A stretch of DNA of 64,000 bases from Argentina anserina. Lineage: Eukaryota; Streptophyta; Magnoliopsida; Rosales; Rosaceae. The stretch spans positions 21,142,001-21,206,000 of the forward strand of contig NC_065876.1 of NCBI RefSeq assembly GCF_933775445.1. The letters run 5' to 3'. A program made the translations under genes and the position numbers. Every line of letters starts with the position of its first letter. Position 1 is the stretch's first letter. Below the pieces are notes generated by a model. It worked only from the letters and a program-made list of their open reading frames with translations. It was not told where the DNA came from and made no database searches. This document shows, in pieces, positions 55,931-64,000 of this stretch.

Positions 55931-55936
55931 GGGTTT
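55928..55936 (-). promoter_or_regulatory. Telo-box in the UTP6 promoter/leader
   Basis: Minus strand AAACCCTAA, the plant telo-box, found near transcription starts of many ribosomal-protein and ribosome-biogenesis genes, fits the UTP6 function. The transcription start is not fixed by the sequence. Confidence 0.6.
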
Positions 55937-55939
55937 TTC

Positions 55940-56721
55940 TAAATTTATTTCGCGGGTTTTTCTAATTGGACCCGATCCGAGTTAAAATTTCAGTCGGGCA
56001 AAATTACCTAAATAGACAAGATAGTAATTCTCAACAATTCCCTCTTATTTATATTAATCCAATCACAGAGACATTTCTTCTCCATCATCAACAATCATCA
56101 ACATCACTTTTGCTCTCATAGTTGGCGAGTTGTCTTATTGTGTATAATTAGGATTATATTTGTTATAATTAGTTTCCTTAGTTGATAAGGTGCGTGTCTT
56201 GTATATAACCTACGTTGTTGAAGGAAAAGAATACAAGTGGAATTCCCAAAACAGTTTCTCTTTGCTTTGTTCTTCTTAATTTGGTATGAGCCTACACTGT
56301 GGATGTGCTTTAGCTAAGGGTACATCTGTTATGCAGCGTTGCAGCTCATGCAGACTGTATCTCTACCATTGATTATTGGATCTACTATTTTATATTATTT
56401 AGTAAATAGATTTCTAACTTGAAAGATCTATAGTACTCTTTTAGTTTTTATTTTGCCTAATACAAACAAAAGGAAAGGCTGCTCTTGATAAAAAAAAAAC
56501 TGCTTCCGGTGAGTGGTGAGCTGATCTTTCCTACTGCTGTTATCTTAATGGATTCTTCGTCAATCTTCCATCATGTTGAGAATATTGTGAAGTTCTTCAT
56601 ATGCTAAATTCTTCCAATATTCTTCATTATCGTCCATGGCGTTTGTATTCTGCAATACTTGATAACTAAACTTTGTTGAAGATCAAATTTATTTGTTGGC
56701 TTGGGAAGCTAGTGTTGTTGT
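55940..56721. other. Intergenic, no gene recognised
   Basis: Between the UTP6 promoter and the left LTR of the young copia element. AT-rich; no domain or RNA gene seen. Confidence 0.5.
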
Positions 56722-57383
56722 TGTTAGGGAATGCGGAAGAATGAGCTGAATAATGGAAATCGAAATAACTCACAACCACAAGCGAAAATAAAATGAAAGA
56801 GAACACCGAGATTTAACGTGGTTCGGCAAAGTGCCTACGTCCACGGGTAGCAACAATAAAGAACCTCCACTATACGAAGAAAGGTTACACCGAGAGAAAC
56901 ACTACTTCAAGATTCACACTTGAAGGGATACACTCTCACACACTTTATTTTGCTACACACACAAAACTCTCTACTTGGAGTTTTCTCTCTATCTCTCACT
57001 CTTGATCACACACAAGATGATCTCTCACTTATTGTTCTTCTATGTATATTGCACCACTTCTCATGCCTTTATATAGGCAAACATCTTTGTGCAATTCATG
57101 CCTTTGCATGTAACATGCATGGAAGCAAAGTCAATCTTCTTCCTTGATTCATGCTCAATGTTGGCATGCTCATCAATGCATTCTTCTTTCTTTGTCAAAC
57201 AAATCAACCACCTACCACCATAAGGTTGTAGATTTGTTTCTTACCTTCAACAAAGGTTGCTCCAAATTTCAACAAAACCAACTCCAGCAATTAATGGTCA
57301 CCAAAGCAATAGGTGTGCTTGATTTACTCATGTGAACATCACATAGTTTTCACACCTTCATTAAGGAGGGATTGACCCTATCA
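56722..57383 (-). repeat. 3' LTR of young copia (662 bp)
   Basis: Minus strand TGATAGGGTCAATCCC to GCATTCCCTAACA, TG...CA ends. A TATA box is at 57067-57075 (minus TATATAAAG). Nine single-base differences from the other LTR. Confidence 0.95.
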
Positions 57384-57384
57384 A

Positions 57385-57396
57385 TCTCCCCCTCCC
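57385..57396 (-). promoter_or_regulatory. Polypurine tract of young copia
   Basis: Minus strand gggagggggaga next to the 3' LTR start; primes plus-strand synthesis. Confidence 0.8.
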
Positions 57397-57399
57397 GAC

Positions 57400-58211
57400 T
57401 TAGATGGAGGGATGCGCCATTCCAGACGAGCTTCTGCAGAACTCGAACTTCTCCTTCGGTAGAGACTTCGTCATCATATCCGAACTGTTCTTGTCTGTAT
57501 GAATTTTCTTTAGCAGCATTTCTTTAGCTTCCAGCACATCACGTATCCAGTGATACCTCACATCAATGTGCTTTGACCTCGAGTGAAAACTCGAATTTTT
57601 GCTCAAGTGAATCGCGCTTTGACTGTCACAATGCAAGACAAACTCTTGTTGTGTATGACCCAATTCCTGTAGGAATCTCTTTAACCACAAAATATCTTTG
57701 CACACTTCCGTAGCTGCAATTTACTCTGCTTCTGTAGTTGACAAAGCAACACATTTTTGTAACTTTGATTGCCACGAGACAGCTCCCCCTGAAAACGTGA
57801 TCAGGTATCCGGATGTGGACTTTCTCGTGTCAATATCCCCGGCCATATCTGCATCTGTGTAGCCAACTACTTCAGACTTGCCACTTCCAAAGCATAGACT
57901 CATCTTTGAGGTTCCTCGCAAGTATCTCAGAATCCACTTGACAGCATTCCAGTGCTCCTTGTCAAGCTCCCTACTGCTGAGGCATATGGCACTGTTGCCA
58001 TTTCTTCCTCCTCCTGACTCGTAGGACTCTGCTTTGAGCTGAGCTTCATGTGACTAGCAAGTGGAGTAGAAACTGGTTTTTCTTTCTCCATGTGGAAACG
58101 CTCTAGTACCTTCTCAATGTACTTTTCTTGTGATAACCACAATTTCTTGTTCCCATGATCACAGGCAATCTCCATGCCCAAAATTTGCTTGGCTGGTCCC
58201 AAATCTTTCAT
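57400..58211 (-). pseudogene. Young copia: end of RT and RNase H with internal deletion
   Basis: 58211-57970: MKDLGPAKQILGMEIACDHG, LSQEKYIEKVLERFHMEKEK, TPLASHMKLS and VPYASAVGSL. Immediately after, at about 57965, the sequence jumps to EHWNAVKWILRYLRG in another frame; about 25 residues normally found between these blocks are missing. Then RNase H: VVGYTDADMAGDIDTRKSTS, SKLQKCVALSTTEAE, stop, CKDILWLKRFLQELG, HCDSQSAIHLSKNSSFHSRS, VRYHWIRDVLE. The copy is enzymatically dead. Confidence 0.85.
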
Positions 58212-59075
58212 ATCAAAGGACTTTGATTAATCTGCCTTTAACTGCTGAATCATAGCAGTATTTTTGCCAACAATTAACATATCATCTACATAAAGTAGTA
58301 AGATGATAAAATTACCTCTAGCGGGTTATTGAATATAAACACACGGATCTGCTGACGTTCTTTTGCACCCATGACTCACCATGAAAAAGTCAAACTTCTT
58401 ATACCATTGTCTTGGTGCTTGCTTCAATCCGTATAGGCTTTTCTTCAACTTGCAAACCATATGCTCCTTTCCATTGACTTCGAAGCCTTCTAGTTGCTCC
58501 ATATATATTTCTTCATCTAAATCACCATGAAGAAATGTAGTCTTCACGTCCATCTGCTCCACCTCTAGATCCATGCTCGCAGCCATGCCCAAAATGACTC
58601 TAATCGAAGTCATCTTGACAACAGGTGAGAAAATCTCATCAAAATCAATTTCTTCTTTCTGGCTGAATCCTTTGACAACTAAGCGAGCATTGAATTTTGT
58701 CAGTTTCTCATTCTCATCTCGCTTTAACTTGAACACCCACTTGTTCTTGAGTGTTTTTCGGCCTTTAGGAAGCTTCATCAACTCATAGGTGTCGTTCTTT
58801 AGTAAAGACTCCATCTCAGACTCCATGGCTAGCCTCCATTTGTCGTGGTCTTGATGAATCTTTGCTTCCATGTAACTTTCAGGCTCTCCGTCACTGGTCA
58901 AAAGGATGTAATTTGCATAAGGATCATCTCCATCATTAGTCACCAAAATATATTGAGATGATGGATACTTGGTGGATGGAATTTGCCTCCTGGTGCTTCT
59001 ATGAACAACTACTTGATTATTCACATGTTGCTCCCCCTGATCAAACTCCCCTTCATCTTCGACTTCAGCATCTCT
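58212..59075 (-). pseudogene. Young copia reverse transcriptase N-terminal part
   Basis: Open from 59231 to 58326: EAKIHQDHDKWRLAMESEME, KLPKGRKTLKNKWVFKLKRD, ARLVVKGFSQKEEIDFDEIF, EQMDVKTTFLHGDLDEEIYM, LYGLKQAPRQWYKKFDFFM and DPCVYIQ, then a TAA at 58326. The catalytic LLLYVDDMLIVGKN box lies just past it (about 58290-58250). A frameshift at about 59075 separates this block from integrase. Confidence 0.88.
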
Positions 59076-60285
59076 CTCCCGTGTCAGGTACATTTTCAAC
59101 TCTATCACCTTGCAGCCCAACGTTGTATTCCTGCTGCAATGGTGAATCATAAATGCGACTATCACTTGTTGCATTTTGTAGTACCTCTTTGTCGAAATCT
59201 GCAATAGATTGGTCTTCATGGAACACCACATCTCTGCTTCTTATGAATTTCTTCGTCTTTGGATTCCACAACCGGTAGCCAAACTCTTCTTCACTATAGC
59301 CGACAAATATGCATGGTGTCGCCTTATCATCCAGCTTTTTCCTATGCTCCTTGGATACAAGTGCGAATGCTTTACATCCAAATACTCTTAAATGTGAGTA
59401 GGATGCATCTTTCCCGGTCCAGACTTCATTTGGAGTCTTAAATTCCAAAGGTACACACGGTGCTCTGTTGATTAGGTAGCACGCAGTCTTCACAGCTTCT
59501 CCCCAAAATTCTTTTGATAATTTTTCCATCTTCAACATGCATCTAACTTTCTCCATAATGGTACGATTCATCTGCTCTGCTACGCCATTATGTTGAGGGG
59601 TGACAGGAACTGTCTTCTCATGTCTGATGCCATGCTTTGCACAATAATCTCTAAATTCGTGCGCTATGTACTGTCCGCCATTATCACTACGAAAGCACTT
59701 CAATTTTCTTCCAGTCTCCCTTTCCACCATTGCGTGGAAAATTATAAACGTCTGGAACACCTGGTTTTTGGATTTCAACAAATAAACCCAAATCTTTCGT
59801 GAAGAATCATCGATATAAGTAACAAAATACTTATGCATACCTAATGATTCTTCTTCCATCGGGCCACACACATCTGAATGTACAAGATCTAGAATATTTT
59901 CTTTCCTAGTGAAAGTCTTTGAAAAACTAATTTTCTTATGCTTACCAAATAAACAATAATCACAACAATCTAGTGAGTTACCTTTGGCAACATGAATCAG
60001 CGACTTCTTTGCCAACAACTGCAATCCTTTCTCACTCATGTGGCCAAGACGTCTATGCCACAAACTTGGAGAAGATTCCTCAACTGCATTCAACTCACTC
60101 TTGCATATATTTCCATAGGTCTTGTAGAGTGTGCAACATATTTTTCCTTTGGCAACTACAAGAGATCCCTTGGTAAGCTTCCACTTTCTATCACCCCCAT
60201 GATGATGAAAGCCTTGTCGATCAAGTACACCAGTTGACATAAGATTGAGACGTAGACCAGGAACATGTCTGACATCTTTCAACAA
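59065..60285 (-). pseudogene. Young copia GAG-pre-integrase and integrase
   Basis: A 406-codon frame: LKDVRHVPGLRLNLMSTGVL, SLWHRRLGHMSEKGLQ (zinc-binding HH), CDYCLFGKHKKISF (CC), LVHSDVCGPMEEESL (first Asp), YIDDSSRKIWVYLLK, CFRSDNGGQYIAHEFRDYC (second Asp), TPQHNGVAEQMNRTIMEKVR (Glu), HLRVFGCKAFALVSKEH and FVGYSEEEFGYRLWNPK. The catalytic triad is complete. The frame is separated from protease and from RT by single-base shifts. Confidence 0.9.
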
Positions 60286-61331
60286 TAACTAACAGCCACA
60301 TTTGTCTGCAAGCAAATATCTCCAATCCCAGCAATATTGGAGTAGCTGTCATTGCCCATCTTCACTTTACCAAAGTCACCTGCTTTGTACGTAGTGAAGA
60401 ACTCTACGTGAGAGGTGGCATGAAACGAGGCTCCGGAATCAACGATCCATTGAACTCCAGGATTATCTACTAGTAGACATTCACCTCCAAGTGACAGGAA
60501 CTCACACTCATCATGAGACACCGTAGCAGCAACATTGTTTGTGTCCTCCTTTTGTTGATGAGTAGTGTCTGCTCTCGCTTCTTTGAACTTCCGCTTCAAT
60601 TTGTTACAATTTTTCTTCATGTGGCCTGGAAGACCACAATGATGACACTTTCCGTTGAACCTTGTTCTGTATTTGATCATACTTCTTTCGAGACCTCTGG
60701 GTCCTTTGCTCTTGCTCCTTCCTATCCTCTCCGCAACGAAGAATTGACCATTTTCTGAACTTGATGAAGAACTCCTTGTTTCTTCGTTCAACATATTATC
60801 TTTAATATTTTCCATAGATAATACACCATTAGGAGCAGAGTTACTTACAGTAACAACAAATGTCTCCCAGCTATCTGGTAACGACCCGAGCATCAACAAC
60901 GCTTGCAACTCATCATCAATCTTCATGCTCATCGTGGCTAATTGATTGAGTACACTCTGAAAGTTGTTGAGGTGCTCAGTCACTCGAACGCCTCCCCGAT
61001 ACTTCATGTTGACGAGCTCTTTAATGAGAAAAGCTTTCTTGGCAGTAGTATTTTTCTCAAATAAGGACTCCGGCTTCAACCAAAGCTCATGCGCGCTGGT
61101 TTCATTGGCAACATGGTGAAACACACTATCGTCCACCCATTCACGAATATGACCGATGGCTTTGCGGTTCATCTTCGTCTAAATTGCTGGTGAAATCTCA
61201 CTTGGCTTGGCATCGTCTCCCTCGATCGGCTCATGCAAATCTTTGCAATAGAGAATATCCTCCTTTCTCGGCTTCCAGGTAATCCAGTTGGAGTGGTTGA
61301 GTCTGATCATGGTACTCCGTGATCCTTCCAT
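60279..61331 (-). pseudogene. Young copia gag and protease
   Basis: Starts at ATG 61331 (MEGSRSTMIRLNHSNWITWK) with a TAG at about 61192 where relatives have tryptophan, then MNRKAIGHIREWVDDSVFHH onward. The CCHC zinc knuckle CHHCGLPGHMKKNC lies near 60650-60610 and the protease site WIVDSGASFHATS near 60440. It ends with a frameshift and TGA at about 60280-60290. Gag builds the particle and binds RNA; protease would cleave the polyprotein. Confidence 0.88.
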
Positions 61332-61355
61332 TCTAGCAGCTCCCAGTCAGAACCA

Positions 61356-61370
61356 GGAGCTCTGATACCA
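61356..61370 (-). promoter_or_regulatory. Primer-binding site of young copia
   Basis: Minus strand TGGTATCAGAGCTCC, complementary to initiator Met-tRNA, one base from the LTR end. Confidence 0.92.
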
Positions 61371-61371
61371 C

Positions 61372-62033
61372 TGTTAGGGAATGCGGAAGAATGAGCTGAA
61401 GAATGGAAATCGAAATAACTCACAACCACAAGCGAAAATAAAATGAAAGAGAACACCGAGATTTAACGTGGTTCGGCAAAGTGCCTACGTCCATGGGTAG
61501 CAACAATAAAGAACCTCCACTATACGAAGAAAGGTTACACCGAGAGAAACACTACTTCAAGACTCACACTTGAAGGGATACACTCTCACACACTTTATTT
61601 TGCTACACAAACAAAACTCTCTACTTGGAGTTTTCTCTCTATCTCTCACTCTTGATCACACACAAGATGATCTCTCACTTATTGTTCTTCTATGTATATT
61701 GCACCACTTCTCATGCCTTTATATAGGCAAACATCTTTGTGCAATTCATGCATTTGCATGTAACATGCATGGAAGCAAAGTCAATCTTCTTCCTTGATTC
61801 ATGCTCAATGTTGGCATGCTCATCAATGCATTCTTCTTTATTTGTCAAACAAATCAACCACCTACCACCATAAGGTTGTAGATTTGTTTCTTACCTTCAA
61901 CAAAGGTTGCTCCAAGTTTCAACAAAACCAACTCCATCAATTAATGGTTACCAAAGCAATAGGTGTGCTTGATTTACTCATGTGAACATCACATAGTTTT
62001 CACACCTTCATTAAGGAGGGATTGACCCTATCA
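61372..62033 (-). repeat. 5' LTR of young copia (662 bp)
   Basis: Near-identical partner of 56722-57383. The minus-strand TATATAAAG at 61717-61725 is the likely promoter of the element. Confidence 0.95.
61717..61725 (-). promoter_or_regulatory. TATA box of the young copia 5' LTR
   Basis: TATATAAAG on the minus strand within the LTR, identical in both LTRs, placed suitably for transcription into gag. Confidence 0.6.
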
Positions 62034-62578
62034 ATTGTAAAGCTTCATATGCTTATCTTGAAAAGGAACGTTTAGATTGCTATCATCCCATAGATCAAAA
62101 TGAGCTATTTGTGCTCCTCTGAATCATTGGATATCAACCATTGTTGGGTTGTCATCCAATGTTGGTCCAGGTAATGGTTTGGTATATGTTCCTCTCATGA
62201 TGGTAATGGAGTGTTTGGCTTGGTCGGGATAGATGCTATTGGAAAACAATGTTGGTGGAATGTTATCTACTTCTATCCTAAGATGGGTGCCCAGATGATG
62301 CACGTAATGCCTAAGATGCTTTTTCAGATTTTCAAGGATAGACTCTATATGATTGATTTGCTTATTATAAAAGAGTTAAAAACCCATGCTTAAGAAGTAA
62401 TCCTGGAGTTACCAATATGATCTTATTGTCATGCTCAAAGTGTAAATCTCTATAATCTACCATATTCATGCTGGCTATAAAGATCTTGAAATTTAGGTCT
62501 TTATTTGGGTGAAGAAATAGTGCTTGAGTGTGGACATCAATTTCAGGTTGAGGATTTGCTAGAAGATGAAAAAGAATG
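62034..62578. other. Flank of the copia element, no gene recognised
   Basis: AT-rich; an open frame at 62211-62393 (+) has no recognisable domain. Confidence 0.4.
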
Positions 62579-64000
62579 TGAGACCCGAGATTTCAAATCT
62601 CGGTTACTGACACATTAGAACGGATTAATCGACATTTATGTTAAGTGTCGAAAATGTAGTTTAATACGTCGATATTAAACTACATGTCACCACGAGCTCT
62701 GAAGTATTCCTAGAATATTTTTTCCGCGTTCGGTTTTGTTTTTATGATTTTTTTTTAAGTTCAACTTTGTTTTAAAATATTTTCTGGAAATAATGTTTAG
62801 TTGGGTGTTAAATTTTGGGCTTTTAAGTTAGAGCCCAACCTTTTAAACTCAACTCGGGCCCAAGGCCCGAGCCCATTTTCTTTCCCTCTTTTTTCTTCGT
62901 CTCCCTCATTTGATTCGTCTTCTTCTTTTTCTCTCATTTGATTCGTCTATTTGATTCGTCTTCTTCTTTTTCTCTGTTCTCTCACCGAACCACACCAGCA
63001 GCTCCATCTCCTCCGCCCAGCGCCGCCGTCTGGCAAGAGCTCCAACATGCATCACCAGCAGTGAATTCACCCCTCCTTCCTCTCCCTTTTCATATCCTTT
63101 GATCATCCAAACATCCATGATTTGCCCAAATCAAAAATAGAGGCAATGAGATACCTTTGGAGATTTTATGGCGAGCTTCACCTCCAACAGGTTCTTTGGT
63201 CTTCCTTTGGTAAGCCAAACCTTTATCTTTAAAACCCAATTCGATTCTATCTCGAATTTGTATAAATCGGAAATTAATTTGAGGTTCCTATTTCTAGGTT
63301 TAACGCCGCCGTGTCTCCTCCATAGTTCTTTCCTTCTCGGCTAAGTGGGGAGCTACGGCTACCAACCTATAACATCTTAAATTTTTAAGTTGGTCAATTT
63401 TTATTTTTATTTAAAAAAAAATAGAAACTAGGGCTTCCACGAGTTCACGGTATTTTTCGGATATTTTCAAAATTACAAGCTATTTTTAACGATTTTCGGA
63501 AGATATGAATGAAATTGGATAAGAGTGATGTGTCGCGTTCCATCGGCTGATTTCCCACTTTCTTGGAGCCCAAGATCATCACATGCACGTGTTGCAAGTT
63601 GTGCAACAGATCTCTTTTATTTTGGGACGCATGTCAAACAAGGAGATAAGAATTTTTTTGGTTGTGACATGTGGCATTTGAAGAACAGGCCAACTCTTAC
63701 GTCTTGACACTTGTCTCCCTATCATTGGTGTTATTCTTTGAACGGACTCTACGTCGGTGAACTGAGCCTAGTTACTTTGGTGAGTTATTTCCACAAATTT
63801 CGAAGAGTTTTTCTCTCTCCTAGTTTTCTCTTTCTAAGTTTCTTACTCCGATTCTCTATCCGTGAGCGACTATGGGTTTCTATCGACATCTTCTATCTAT
63901 TCTAGAAGTTTGAGTTAGATCCAACGGTGATTTTTAGAAGACTCAGTTTAAGATTTTGTTTATATTCGATACACGAGGTGGCGTGCCGAGGTGAGTGGTT
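62579..64000 (+). mobile_element. Possible beginning of an LTR retrotransposon (runs off the window)
   Basis: Starts TGTGAGACCCGAGATTTC with a perfect 19-base palindrome (62585-62603), reminiscent of plant Ty3/gypsy LTR starts. Further on it has LTR-like features (regulatory-looking CT-rich tracts at 62880-62990, GC-rich stretches, no long frame). No pol domain, primer site or second LTR lies in the window, so this is a guess. Confidence 0.3.

Larger units (their letters stand above)
56722..62033 (-). mobile_element. Young Ty1/copia element with two 662-bp LTRs
   Basis: The LTRs 56722-57383 and 61372-62033 are equal in length and differ at 9 of 662 positions by eye (about 1.4 percent), with no indels. 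Imperfect five-base flanks (gttgt at 56717-56721 and attgt at 62034-62038) are probably the target duplication. On the minus strand: 5' LTR, Met-tRNA primer-binding site, gag, protease, integrase, RT, RNase H, polypurine tract, 3' LTR. Gag has a TAG stop, and two frameshifts, an RT stop and a deletion in RT break the polyprotein, so the copy cannot encode all of its own enzymes. Confidence 0.95.

Noticed and set aside
56920..57335. Open frames in the LTR (and again at 61570-61985)
   Set aside because: They are duplicated because the LTR is duplicated. The peptide has no recognisable domain and begins inside the LTR.
58958..60758. Several plus-strand open frames over the young copia element
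   Set aside because: They lie antisense to confirmed integrase, RT and gag frames and show no family motifs.

Overview
This is plant nuclear DNA, most likely from a eudicot. The evidence is GT-AG introns, a SAUR auxin-response gene, plant-type gene families, and nested Ty1/copia, PIF/Harbinger, Helitron and Mutator-like elements. The species is not resolved; a rosid would fit, but that is a guess. There is no bacterial, organellar or viral-genome character and no CRISPR.

Layout, left to right. 1-3470: a decayed Ty1/copia pol region on the minus strand, cut by the window edge. 5065-5553: an intronless SAUR gene. 5554-11244: gene-poor DNA with a 535-bp Mutator-like MITE. 11245-18818: a complete eight-exon LAS1-like ribosome-biogenesis gene. 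19664-26466: a 6.8-kb Helitron on the minus strand with a replication-protein-A-like gene that splices into an open 442-codon frame, and no visible Rep/helicase. 26533-26946: a broken lachrymatory-factor-synthase-like (Bet v 1 fold) pseudogene next to the Helitron's 5' end. 27276-36369: a copia element with very short LTRs and a TTGTA target duplication, itself split by a complete PIF/Harbinger element (28912-32589). 37591-39302: a Pack-MULE carrying an Agenet/Tudor plus ENT-domain gene copy. 40919-41742: an intronless WNK kinase pseudogene. 42330-42590: a 261-bp non-autonomous Helitron.

43240-45828: a twelve-exon CDCA7-type zinc-finger/DDT-domain gene. 46006-48117: a plant mobile domain gene on the minus strand with two frameshifts and a stop. 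51785-54843: a complete UTP6 gene (six coding exons, minus strand) with a 5'-UTR intron and a telo-box upstream. 56722-62033: a young copia element with two 662-bp LTRs that differ at 9 sites but with a clearly damaged polyprotein. 62034-64000: probably the start of another LTR element.

The host genes do not form an operon-like unit. LAS1 (ITS2 cleavage, large subunit) and UTP6 (SSU processome, small subunit) are both rRNA-processing factors, about 33 kb apart. All exon coordinates come from splice-site and reading-phase reasoning by eye; no alignment or expression data were available.
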